Below are positions 45,227 through 53,746 of a DNA stretch of 61,024 nucleotides, piece by piece. The stretch comes from an uncultured Planctomycetota bacterium (GTDB taxonomy: Bacteria > Planctomycetota > Phycisphaerae > UBA1845 > Fen-1342): positions 1-61,024 of the forward strand of contig CAADGM010000167.1 of the NCBI GenBank assembly GCA_900696535.1. Reading direction: 5' to 3'. The translations under genes and the position numbers were made by a program. Within the stretch, counting starts at the first letter, position 1, and each line of letters opens with the position of its first letter. The notes beneath the pieces were generated by a model. It saw only the letters and a program-made list of their open reading frames with translations, had not been told where the DNA came from and searched no databases.

Positions 45227-45862
45227 TTAGGCCGAACGGGACTCGCCCGTCAGCCGCAGGTGCGTCCAGTCTTCCACGTAGTGCTCGGCCAGGGCCGCGC
45301 GGAGCTTGGCCCGGGCGCGGTGCAGATGACTCTTGACCGTGACGGTCGGGATGCCGAGCACGCGGCCGATCTCGTCACAGCTCTTTCCCTCGCGGTAGAA
45401 GAGCAGCACGGCGGACTTCTGCGGGGCCGTCAGGTCGCCCACGGCGTCCCAGATGTGCTCCCGGAGCCGGCGGGCCTCCTCGGTGCTCACGATCGCCTCG
45501 GGCGACTCGTCCTCGGTCGTGCCGAGCTCGGCCAGATCGAAGTCGGCCACGGTCGCCCGGCGCTTGCGGAGGTGATTCACGCAAAGCCGGTAAGTGATCG
45601 TGAACAGCCACGTGCTCAGGGCCCACTTCTCCGAGTAGCTGCCGAGCGCCTCGTAGGCCCGCACGAACGCGGCCTGCGTGATGTCCTCGGCTTCGTGGTG
45701 GTTCCGGACCATCCGCCACACGAAGGCGAAGATGCGGTCCTTGTACGCGTCGACAATCTGGCGAAACGCGTCGGCGTTGCCGCGGCGCGCACGGGCGACG
45801 AGCTTGCTCTCTTCGTCGCGAGGCATCGGATCCTTCGGGACGGGTCGGATCGTTTCCGTCAC
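45227..45862 (-). CDS. ECF-type RNA polymerase sigma factor
   Basis: 211 aa with sigma2 ('FRQIVDAYKDRIFAFVWRMV' and 'EDITQAAFVRAYEALGSYSE') and sigma4 ('LTAPQKSAVLLFYREGKSCD' plus the HTH 'IGRVLGIPTVTVKSHLHRA'). No sigma1 or sigma3 domain is present. First gene of a three-gene operon with its anti-sigma factor and a PDZ protein. Divergent from smpB across 76 bp. Planctomycetes encode many ECF groups; the signal it answers is unknown. Confidence 0.95.
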   Translation of the reverse strand: MTETIRPVPKDPMPRDEESKLVARARRGNADAFRQIVDAYKDRIFAFVWRMVRNHHEAEDITQAAFVRAYEALGSYSEKWALSTWLFTITYRLCVNHLRKRRATVADFDLAELGTTEDESPEAIVSTEEARRLREHIWDAVGDLTAPQKSAVLLFYREGKSCDEIGRVLGIPTVTVKSHLHRARAKLRAALAEHYVEDWTHLRLTGESRSA

Positions 45863-45897
45863 GTCTCACCGCCTTGTACACGGCGTGGCCCGCGGAG

Positions 45898-45927
45898 TTG
45901 CGGGCGCAAAGCCCGACCTCATAGAAT
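45898..45927 (+). promoter_or_regulatory. smpB promoter with near-leaderless start
   Basis: TTGCGG (45898-45903), 18-nt spacer, TAGAAT (45922-45927). ATG 45939 lies 11 nt further, so the predicted leader is about 5 nt. No ribosome binding site is visible before smpB. Confidence 0.5.
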
Positions 45928-45938
45928 CTAACCCGCGT

Positions 45939-46406
45939 ATGGCCAAGGGTCCACCACAGCCGCCGCGCATCGTGAATCGGAAGGCCCGATACAACTACGA
46001 TCCGCTTGAGACTCTGGAGGCCGGAATTGCTCTAACCGGCAGTGAGGTCAAGAGTTTACGCGCTGGCCGCGCGTCGCTCGACGAGGCGTACGCCTTCATA
46101 CGAAATGGCGAGCTGTTCCTCCTGGATTGCCACATCTCGCCCTACCCGAACGCCGGCTACGCCCAGCACGACCCCGTGCGTCCGCGGAAGCTACTGGTCC
46201 ATCGGCGGGAGTTGAAGCGGCTCCTGACCAAGGTCACGCAGAAGGGCCTGACACTGGTTCCGCTCAGCCTGCACTTCAGCGAGCGCGGGCTGGTGAAGGT
46301 GGACGTGGCCCTGGCGCGCGGCAAGACACACGAAGACAAGCGCGAGACGATCCGCCGCCGCGAGCAGCAGCGCGAGATGGACCGCGAACTTCGGCGGCGG
46401 CGGTAG
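45939..46406 (+). CDS. smpB: SsrA-binding protein
   Basis: 155 aa, normal length. 'VNRKARYNYDPLETLEAGIA' with 'LTGSEVKSLRAGRASLDEAY' is the unmistakable SmpB beta-barrel. The basic C-terminal tail ('RRREQQREMDRELRRRR') enters the ribosomal A site. It brings tmRNA to stalled ribosomes for trans-translation. The tmRNA gene itself is not in the window. The longer open frame upstream (to 45678) lies antisense to the sigma gene and is not used. Confidence 0.97.
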   Translation: MAKGPPQPPRIVNRKARYNYDPLETLEAGIALTGSEVKSLRAGRASLDEAYAFIRNGELFLLDCHISPYPNAGYAQHDPVRPRKLLVHRRELKRLLTKVTQKGLTLVPLSLHFSERGLVKVDVALARGKTHEDKRETIRRREQQREMDRELRRRR

Positions 46407-46659
46407 GCCCTGGGGGACGGCGGGGGCGGGGGGGGGCGCGGGACCATCGCCCCCCGGACGGCGTCCGAATCGCTCGTGCGCCCGCCCTTCTTTCATTGCC
46501 TGCGTCCCCTCGTCACACCAACCTACAAGATCATCGGTTTCGTGTGTTCGTTCGCCGGGCGCCGGGCGTTGGGCACGTCGAGCGGGCCGGCGAGCGTGCT
46601 CTGGGGTCGGTTGAACACACGCCCGTGCCTCGCGCCGAGGCCGGGCGGGGAGGCGCAGC
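46407..46659. other. Intergenic region downstream of smpB
   Basis: Begins with a G-rich run (about 46411-46440) that could slow polymerase or form structured RNA. No gene is seen. A GGGGAGG Shine-Dalgarno at its end belongs to the next gene. Confidence 0.45.
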
Positions 46660-48880
46660 ATGTCGAAGCCGCTTCACTGGTCAGATCTGGCCACTCGGTC
46701 CCGTGTTGCCTCTAACAGAGTCCGTGCGCTCCTTTGACTCGCCGTGGCTGGAGGTCTTGCCGCTGCGACCTGGGCGCAGCCCCTCGACGCATTGGAGGAG
46801 GGTAGCCGCGACATCGGCTGTCCGCTGGACGGCGCGCCGTTCGTGCCGTGCGACGGCAGCGACACGATCATTACGTTCGAGCCGCCATACGTCGAGACGA
46901 ACGAGCGCCGGCCAACCTGCGCGGTCTCGCCGGGTGGCGGCCAGTACTTCCTGCACAGCCCCCAGTGGGTCAAGTTCGTCGCCAGTGCGGGCGGCGCTCG
47001 CGTCGACAACTGCCAGGACGCGACCGCGGACGTGGACGCCGCGGTTGTCGCGGTCTACGGAGCGATCAGCCCCGATCAACCGCTCACGTGCCTGAACATG
47101 GTTGAATTCGGCTGCGAGCCAATCAACTGCGGCCCCGACGCAGGCAGCTCGAGCGTCATTGTCCCTGGACTGGTCATCGGCAAGACCTACGCCGCGCAGG
47201 TGGCGGTGTTCCGGCTCACCGGCGATGCGTGCCTCGCGCCGCCGTTCAACTGCCGGACCGCGGGCGACTACAAGCTCCGCGTGACCTGCGACGAGTTCTA
47301 CAACCCGTGCCAGCTCGATCTCGACCCGGACATGCCGGGCGAGGGCGAGATGCAGCCGAAGGAGCCGAGCCAGCGGATCAACGATGGTTGCAACCAGTCG
47401 CCGCCGCGCTTCGGGCTGGTCGCGTGCGGGCAGTCGCTCCGCGGGACGACCTGGCTCGACTCGGGTACGGGCGATCGGGACACCGATTGGTACCGGCTCG
47501 TCCTGCCCGAGCCTGCCGCCATCCAGGTCAGCGTCATCGCCGAGTTCCGGCCCGAGCACTGGCTGCTCCGTCCGGGCAGCCCGAGTCCGTGCGTCGGGCC
47601 GCAGGTGCTGGCGGGTAACGATCCCGGAGCGTACGAGCGGTGCTCGACTCAGCCGAGCGTCCTGGAGTACGCGGCGGAGGCAGGCGAGTACTGGGTCGTC
47701 GTCGCGCCGCTCTCCGAACCCGGTGTCTTCCAGACGCGCCCGCCGGACTATGTGCTCAGCGTCAACGCCACGCCCTGCGTCCAGCCTGTCGGTGCCTGCT
47801 GCACTGGCGTGAGCTGCACGGTGCAGACGGCCGCTGCGTGTGCCGGCTCCGGACAAGTCTTCTACGGCATCGGCAGCACCTGCCAGCCGGACACCTGCTT
47901 CGAGTGCCCGGCCGGCGCGACGCCCGAGGGAGAGAACATCAACTGCGCGGCTCCGCACGGATTCGCTGACTCGATCAACGGCGGCTGCGGCTGGAGCACG
48001 ACGACGCCGACGTTCATCAACCTCGGCAACCTGCCGACGAGTGACGATCCGGGCGTGTTCGCGGCCCGCCGCTGCGGCACGACGGCGACGTTCTTCGACG
48101 TGCAGCCACCCAGCGCGACCGAGAACCGCCGCGACAACGACTACTACCGCCTGAACCTCTCCGGCGTTTCCATCGGCGACTGGCGCCGCATCCGCCTCAC
48201 GCTCAAGACCGAGTTCGAGGCGCAGGTGCTGATCGTCAACCCCGATCTGGGCTTCAACCCGTGTCCGACGTTCATGCAGCGTGTGGTGGCGGACGTCGTG
48301 GTCCAGCCGGGGATCGAGACGACGGTGAGCGCCTGTGTCGTGAAGCGGTCGGTGCCGCAGGGACAACTCAACCTGTACAGCGACGTGTGGGCGCTCGTGC
48401 GGCCCTTCGCGCTCGGACCGCCCTGGGAGGTGCCGTGCGCTCGGCGGTACTACCTGGGCGTGCAGGTGCAGTCGTGCGGCGAGCCGCTGGCGTGCTGCAT
48501 CGGGAGCAACTGCTCGGAGCTGGCGCCGGCCGCGTGCGTCGCGCAGGGCGGCGTGCCGCTGGCGGACGAGTCGTGCGTCGGGGTCGTGTGCGGCCCGGCC
48601 GTCTGCGGGGGCGACAGCGATTGCGATGGCGATGTCGACTTCGACGACATTGACTTCTTCGTCGCGGCGCTCGGCGGCGAGGCGGCGTGGATCGCGCATC
48701 ACCAAGCCGCGGGTGGGAGCCCGAACTGCCTGTTCGCTGTCAACGACACGAATAACGACGGGAGCGTCACGTTCGACGACATCGAGCTGTTCGTGCTCGC
48801 CATCGGGCGCCGGCGGACAACGGCGACTCGGCTTGACGGGGCGCGACGGGGACGCGTCGCGCGGACAGCCGTAGCGCGGG

Positions 48881-48910
48881 CTGGCACGCGCCGGCGCTTC
48901 GTGGCACAAT
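48881..48910 (+). promoter_or_regulatory. Candidate prfB promoter (leaderless)
   Basis: CTGGCA (48881-48886), 18-nt spacer, CACAAT (48905-48910). The prfB ATG at 48917 follows 6 nt after the -10. No Shine-Dalgarno is apparent. The promoter lies inside the read-through tail of the upstream frame. Confidence 0.35.
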
Positions 48911-48916
48911 CCCGGC

Positions 48917-50030
48917 ATGCCATACGACGACCCCGCAGCCGCGCTTCGCGAACTGAGTGCCCGCGTTCACACCATCCGGGACTCTCTTTGACCTGCCTGG
49001 GAAACTGGCTCGCCTGGGCGAGCTCGAGCAGCAGATGGCCCGGCCGGGCTTCTGGGATGTGCAGGACACTGCCCAGGGGGTGATTTCCGAGTCGAAAGCT
49101 CTGCGCGCCCAGGTCGAGCCCGTGCAACAGGTCCTGCGGCGGGCGGAAGACGCCGAGGTCCTTCTCGAACTGGCGGGCGAGTCGGCCGACCCAGCGGCGC
49201 AGGCCGAGTTGCAGCGGGAACTGGAGCAGCTCGCGGAGCGCGTTGATCAGGTCGAGCTGCTGACGTTGTTGTCGGGGAAGAACGACCCGCTTCCGTGCTT
49301 CCTGAGCATCCAGGCCGGGGCGGGCGGGGTCGAGTCCTGCGACTTCGCCGAGATGCTCTTGCGGATGTACCTCATGTACCTCGAGCGGGCCGGCTACGAG
49401 GTGATGGAGGTCGACCGCCGCGACGGCGAGGAGGCGGGCATCCAGTCTGTCACGCTGCGCGTCGAGGGGCCGTACGCCTACGGCTACCTCTCGTGCGAGG
49501 CGGGCGTGCACCGGCTGGTCCGCATCAGCCCGTTCAACGCCCAGGGCAAGCGGCAGACCTCGTTCGTCGGCGTCGATGTGCTGCCCGAGCACCCGGAGAC
49601 GACGATCGAGCTGCCCGAGAAGGACCTGGAGATCGTCACGTTTCGTCGAGCCAGCGGCGCCGGCGGGCAAAACGTCAACAAGGTCGCCTCCGCCGTGCGG
49701 GTCAAGCACCTGCCTACCGGGATCGTGATCGAGTGCGTCGTGGAGCGGAGCCAGCAGCAGAATCGGCGGCTGGCGCTCTCGATCCTGCAATCGAAGCTGG
49801 AGCAGATCGAGCAGGCCAAGCGGGATGCGGAGCTGGCCAAGCAGTACAGCGAGAAGGGCGATATCGCCTGGGGCAACCAGATCCGCAGCTACGTCCTGCA
49901 CGGCTCGACGATCCACGTGAAGGACCACCGCACGAACCTGGCCATCGGCGACACGCAGCGCGTCCTGAACGGCGACATCCAGCCGTTCATCGACGCTCGG
50001 CTGCGGCAGCGGCTCAAAGCGGGGCGGTAG
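48917..50030 (+). CDS. prfB: Peptide chain release factor 2, expressed by programmed +1 frameshift
   Basis: 370 aa, made by joining 48917-48988 to 48990-50030. Codons 1-24 end ...GAC TCT CTT, then TGA (48989-48991) stops the zero frame. Skipping T48989 continues with GAC CTG CCT into the main frame. CTT-TGA-C is the classical RF2 frameshift heptamer that senses RF2 level. The usual upstream Shine-Dalgarno-like spur is weak (CGGGA at 48977). The product has the SPF stop-codon recognition tripeptide ('LVRISPFNAQGKRQTSF') and the catalytic GGQ ('SGAGGQNVNKVASA'), so it reads TGA and TAA. It converges with the zinc-ribbon gene, overlapping it by 17 bp. Confidence 0.95.
48977..48992 (+). promoter_or_regulatory. 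prfB: RF2 programmed frameshift site
   Basis: CGGGA (weak Shine-Dalgarno-like, 48977-48981), then TCT CTT TGA C. The slip codon CTT is 48986-48988 and the TGA is 48989-48991. The following C makes termination inefficient. Confidence 0.9.
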
Positions 50031-51447
50031 CGGGCTTGTCAACAGCGGGGCCGCCGGCGGCGGCCTCGGCCGCCTGAAGCGCGGCTTCCACGTGGCGGGC
50101 CTCACGCACCGCGGCTGAGAAGGCCGGGATCGCGAGGCACGCGAACACGAAGCCGGCCGCGCCGTAAGCGAAGAACAGGCATCCGGTTGCGCCGGCTAGG
50201 ATGGCGAACGCGAAAAAGCGTGTCGTGAAGATGGGCAGCGGGGGGATCGCTGTACCTGACGCGGTCGGGGTGGTTGCCGCAATCGTGTCCGCGTCTGATA
50301 GTTCCTCGTCGGCTGGCGCGTCGTCGTCCGTGCCGGGGGTCTCGAGCGCTGCATCGGTCTCGCTGTCGGCGGTCGTGACGGCGGGCTCGGGTGAAGGGGG
50401 CGTGGACGCCTCGTCCTCACCGGCGGGTGGTGTGCCGGCAATCGAGGGGATTGTGGCCGGAGGGATCGGCGGGCCTGTGACGGTGATGACGCGGGTCGGG
50501 CCGGTCGGCGTGTTTACCCATGTGGCGGCGCCGGGGCCGGCGGCGGTCGGGATCCCGGCGAAGACCCAGTCGAGCATGATGAGCTGTGCGAGCGTCACGA
50601 CCAGCAGGAGGGCCAGCACGACAACGGCGCCCACCGTGAGCACGCGGGCGAAGCCGGCCAGGCGCGGCCGCGGAATCCGGGCGAGCAGCGTGCGAAGATG
50701 TTCCAGCAGCGCCAGCGCGCCGATTGCGAAGATGCCCATCTGCGCGAAGCCGAGCACCGCCATCAGCACGCTGCCGCCGGCCTGCTGGAAGAACTTGAGC
50801 AATGCGGCCTCGGGAGATCCCGCTGCGTCGGACGTGCCGGCGTTCCAGGAAGCCACGCCGAAGGCCACGAGGCTGAGGGCGTAGCACCCGATGAGCAACC
50901 ACAGGCACAGGCGTGCCGTTCGTCTTGCCGTCTGCGGGGACTTGCTCCCGGGTTCAGCCGCCGTCAGCGCCCATACGCCGGCGATCAGCGGTACGTACAG
51001 CACGGTACCGACCGCGGCGCTGATCCAGGCGAAGACGCGCAACACCCGGGGGCTGGGGACACCCGTGCCCGTCGTCGTGGGCACAATGAGCGCGGCGACG
51101 ATGGCTTGCAGCACCAGGGCGCCCACCACCACGAGCACAAGCCCACCGACGATCATGATCAAGCCGTCGCGCAGGCCCGTGACCCAGCTCGGCGATGCGA
51201 AGCACAGGCGCGACAGGTACGCGCGCAGCGAGTCGCTGACCGGCTGAGCGCACTCAGGGCACCGCGTGGTCGACGCGAGCGTGACGAGGTTGTAGCGGCA
51301 CTGCGCGCACGGCACGTCGGCGGTGATTTGTCCGTCGGGGCTGATGACCAGGCGCGCGCCGGGTGGGTAAGTGCCCGCGGCGGACAGCGCAACCATCGTG
51401 CGCTCCGGCACGTTCGCGTTCCCGCCGTCCGCCTGGTGCGTCGCCAT
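50014..51447 (-). CDS. Multi-pass membrane protein with N-terminal zinc ribbon
   Basis: 477 aa from ATG 51447; the ATG at 51456 and upstream codons are in frame, with no clear Shine-Dalgarno for any. A short zinc ribbon 'VPCAQCRYNL ... TTRCPECAQPV' (two CxxC) is followed by about seven hydrophobic helices ('GLIMIVGGLVLVVVGALVLQ', 'LAGFARVLTVGAVVVLALLL'). A Thr/Pro/Ser/Asp-rich loop of about 90 residues lies before the last pair of helices. Similar zinc-ribbon membrane proteins are common and uncharacterised in Planctomycetes. Divergent from thymidine kinase; convergent with prfB. Confidence 0.75.
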   Translation of the reverse strand: MATHQADGGNANVPERTMVALSAAGTYPPGARLVISPDGQITADVPCAQCRYNLVTLASTTRCPECAQPVSDSLRAYLSRLCFASPSWVTGLRDGLIMIVGGLVLVVVGALVLQAIVAALIVPTTTGTGVPSPRVLRVFAWISAAVGTVLYVPLIAGVWALTAAEPGSKSPQTARRTARLCLWLLIGCYALSLVAFGVASWNAGTSDAAGSPEAALLKFFQQAGGSVLMAVLGFAQMGIFAIGALALLEHLRTLLARIPRPRLAGFARVLTVGAVVVLALLLVVTLAQLIMLDWVFAGIPTAAGPGAATWVNTPTGPTRVITVTGPPIPPATIPSIAGTPPAGEDEASTPPSPEPAVTTADSETDAALETPGTDDDAPADEELSDADTIAATTPTASGTAIPPLPIFTTRFFAFAILAGATGCLFFAYGAAGFVFACLAIPAFSAAVREARHVEAALQAAEAAAGGPAVDKPATAPL

Positions 51448-51564
51448 GCGGAACATCGTACCCGCGGCTTTGTCGTCGGCGACCAGGTCGACGGCTTTCG
51501 ACGGGCGCGGCGCGGCCGCGCAGCCGTGCTCGCGCGGCGCGGCGGCGGGCATTGGCGCTCCGCG

Positions 51565-51570
51565 TATACT
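51565..51570 (+). promoter_or_regulatory. Probable -10 element of a leaderless tdk mRNA
   Basis: TATACT lies 7 nt before GTG 51578. No good -35 is visible at the proper distance, and no Shine-Dalgarno precedes the start codon. Confidence 0.4.
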
Positions 51571-51577
51571 CCGCGCT

Positions 51578-52177
51578 GTGATCACGTCGACCACCCTCCA
51601 CCACGAGCACGCGGGGCGCGGCAAGTTGACCGTCATCCGCGGCTGCATGTTCGCGGGGAAGACCGCGATGCTGATCGAGCGGCTCCGCGCCGCGGAGGCC
51701 GCCGGGCGGCGGGTTGTGGCGGTCAAGCACGCGCTCGATGCGCGTTATGCGTCGGACTGCCTGGCCACACACGACAGTCGTCGCTTTCCCGCACGCGCGG
51801 TGGACGCGCCCGAGGCGCTCGTGCCGCTCGCTGACGGTGTGGATGTCGTTGGTGTCGATGAAGCCCAGTTCTTCGGCGTGGGGCTGGTCGAGGTCGTCGA
51901 GCGGCTGCGGCGCTGCGGCTGCGACGTGGTCGTCGCGGGGATCGATCACGATGCCTGGGGACAGGACTTCCCGCCCTTGCCGCTGCTCGCTCGCGTGGCC
52001 GACGAAGATGTCGTGCGGACCGTTCCCTGCACTCGATGCGGTCGGCCCGCGCGATTCTCCGAGCGCGTCACGCCGGTGGTCGGCGAAGACCTGGTGGGCG
52101 GGCCCGGTGACTACCGCCCGCGCTGTGCGGCGTGCTTCCAGCCGCTGCCCGCGCCCGGCCCGACGTACGAGGGCTGA
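51578..52177 (+). CDS. tdk: Thymidine kinase
   Basis: 199 aa from GTG 51578. P-loop 'VIRGCMFAGKTAMLIERLR', Walker B/catalytic segment 'VVGVDEAQFFG' and the lasso zinc site 'VPCTRCGRPARFSERV' with 'RCAACF' define a type II (human TK1-like) thymidine kinase. It phosphorylates thymidine for salvage. The final 'GPGDYRPRCAACFQPL' is the usual end. The gene stands alone, and the zinc-ribbon gene diverges from it. Confidence 0.95.
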   Translation: MITSTTLHHEHAGRGKLTVIRGCMFAGKTAMLIERLRAAEAAGRRVVAVKHALDARYASDCLATHDSRRFPARAVDAPEALVPLADGVDVVGVDEAQFFGVGLVEVVERLRRCGCDVVVAGIDHDAWGQDFPPLPLLARVADEDVVRTVPCTRCGRPARFSERVTPVVGEDLVGGPGDYRPRCAACFQPLPAPGPTYEG

Positions 52178-52271
52178 TCGCCGCTGCGGCGGATCGTGCC
52201 GAATGGGACCGGACTCCGGCCAGTCTTGTCGTGCTTGAGGAACGTGCCTTCCCCCCGTCCCGCTCGACGTA

Positions 52272-52643
52272 TCAGGAAAAGGCCCGGTGCCCGTCTTGCG
52301 ACATTGACACGCCCAGCTCGTGCTGGTTCGTCATCGTTTGCCGAACGTGGACGACCGTGCCCGACAGGAACAGCGGGTCGCCGTTCGGGTGGAGCACCAT
52401 CGTCTCGACCCACGCTCCGATCGGCGCCGGCGAGGCGAGCTGAACCGCGAAGCCCCCCGGCGAGATATTCACCGTCTCGCCGACCACGGTGCGGACTTCC
52501 CCGGTCGCCACGTTCGCCAGCCGCACGCGGCAGGGGACGCGGTACGGCACGCGGCGCTGTCGGCGTTGCGGTCGGGTCGCGGTCGGCGGGGCGACGGGAG
52601 TGGCTCGGGCGGCCGGTCCCGGCGTGGCGATGGCGGGCTGCAT
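52272..52643 (-). CDS. PilZ domain protein
   Basis: 123 aa; GAGGAGA lies 7 nt before ATG 52643. After a flexible Pro/Ala start the PilZ motifs are intact: RxxxR in 'RRQRRVPYRVPCRV' and NxSxxG in 'VNISPGGFAVQL'. It should bind c-di-GMP in the cytoplasm. The partner or output is unknown. It converges with tdk (94 bp between) and diverges from the phosphatase gene. Compare the PilZ-like part of the protein at 29611, where this second motif is damaged. Confidence 0.9.
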   Translation of the reverse strand: MQPAIATPGPAARATPVAPPTATRPQRRQRRVPYRVPCRVRLANVATGEVRTVVGETVNISPGGFAVQLASPAPIGAWVETMVLHPNGDPLFLSGTVVHVRQTMTNQHELGVSMSQDGHRAFS

Positions 52644-52888
52644 CGGACGTCTCCTCGCGGGCCTCTCCGCGGTCGAGGTGGGCGCCGCCACGGCCCGCGG
52701 GGTGGGCGCCTCGGGCGGTGAAGCGGTCGGTACGTTGGGTTCTATCGGGCGGAAGCCGCCGCCGTGTTAACAATCCGCTCGTCCGGTCGCGGCGCGACCG
52801 CGGGGCCGGCCCTATCGCCCGGCGCGCATCGAGCGCAAACTACGGGCTGGGACACCGTGAGCGCCGAACCGAACCCAGGGTGACGAGC

Positions 52889-53662
52889 ATGAACGAACGT
52901 GAGCTTCGCGGCCTGCTGGACTTCGCCGTCGAGATTGCCCACGACGCCGGCGTGCTGACACTGGGCTACTTCCAGTCCGGCGTGCGTCCGGAATACAAGT
53001 CGGACCGCTCCCCGGTGACCGTCGCCGACCGCGGGGCCGAGGAGCTGCTCCGCAGCAAGATCGAGGCCGCCTACCCCGACCACGGTATCGTCGGGGAGGA
53101 GCACGGCGAGAAGCTCGGGCGCGCGCCCGCCCGCTGGATCCTCGATCCAATCGACGGGACGCAGTCATTCATTTGCGGCGTGCCGCTGTACAGCGTGCTG
53201 GTGGGGCTTGAGTGGGAGGGGCGGATGGTCGTCGGCGTGATTCACCTGCCCGCCCTGCGCGAGACCGTCTGCGCAGCGCGCGGGCTGGGGTGCTGGTGGA
53301 ACGGCCGGCGGGCCCGCGTCTCGAGCGTGGAGCGGGTGGCCGACGCCCGGCTGGTCGTCACGTCGGTCAAGTTCTTTCACCAGCACCAGGCCGGGGCGGC
53401 CTACGAGCGGCTGTGCGACGCGTGCCGGCTCGACCGCGGCTGGTCGGACGCGTACGGGTACGCCCTGCTGGCGACCGGGCGGTGCGACCTGGTGGCCGAC
53501 CCGATGATGAACATCTGGGACAGCGCGGCCGTGCTGCCGTGCGTTCTGGAGGCGGGCGGGGCGTTCACGGACTGGGACGGCGTCGAGACGCACACGTCGC
53601 CCAGCGTGCTGGCCAGCAACGGGCGACTGCATGAGGCGGCGCTGAGGCTGGTGCGGGGGTGA
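52889..53662 (+). CDS. hisN: Inositol-monophosphatase-family phosphatase, probable histidinol-phosphatase
   Basis: 257 aa; AGGGTG lies 8 nt before ATG 52889. FIG/IMPase superfamily metal sites are visible: 'SPVTVADRGAEELLRSKIE', 'DHGIVGEEHGE' and 'WILDPIDGTQSFICGVPLYS', with Asp in 'WSDAYGYALLATGRCD'. 'DGTQSFICGVP' followed by 'LYSVLVGLEWEGR' is closest to the HisN-type histidinol phosphatases of Actinobacteria rather than to myo-inositol or FBP phosphatases. It would make histidinol from its phosphate, though no his genes are near, so a general sugar-phosphatase role cannot be excluded. Confidence 0.88.
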   Translation: MNERELRGLLDFAVEIAHDAGVLTLGYFQSGVRPEYKSDRSPVTVADRGAEELLRSKIEAAYPDHGIVGEEHGEKLGRAPARWILDPIDGTQSFICGVPLYSVLVGLEWEGRMVVGVIHLPALRETVCAARGLGCWWNGRRARVSSVERVADARLVVTSVKFFHQHQAGAAYERLCDACRLDRGWSDAYGYALLATGRCDLVADPMMNIWDSAAVLPCVLEAGGAFTDWDGVETHTSPSVLASNGRLHEAALRLVRG

Positions 53663-53746
53663 ACGGATGGGGGGCGAGGGCATTCGTTTGTCCAGCGGCT
53701 TGCCCGCGGTGATACTGGGATGCCGAGCCAGGGCAGGAGGAGCGTC

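Larger units (their letters stand above)
46660..49083 (+). pseudogene. Secreted Cys-rich protein with dockerin-like tail, interrupted by an in-frame TGA in the signal peptide
   Basis: ATG 46660 follows GGGGAGG with good spacing and reads 25 codons of a signal peptide start (ending 'SNRVRALL'). An in-frame TGA at 46735-46737 follows, and the same frame then continues 'LAVAGGLAAATWAQP', a perfect signal-peptide core and cleavage site. About 680 residues of an intact exported protein follow, with paired Cys motifs ('GACCTGVSCTVQTAAAC', 'LACCIGSNC') and two dockerin-like ends ('CDGDVDFDDIDFFVAALGG', 'NDGSVTFDDIELFVLAIG'). After that tail no stop occurs for about 90 codons, so the frame runs into prfB. 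Options are a nonsense mutation, TGA read-through (context CTT-TGA-C), or a restart at GTG 46744 that would lose most of the signal. Confidence 0.75.

Noticed and set aside
46681-48918. 745-aa minus-strand frame antisense to the dockerin-like protein
   Set aside because: Low-complexity Arg/Ala translation without start signals; the plus strand carries Cys-pair and dockerin-like motifs.
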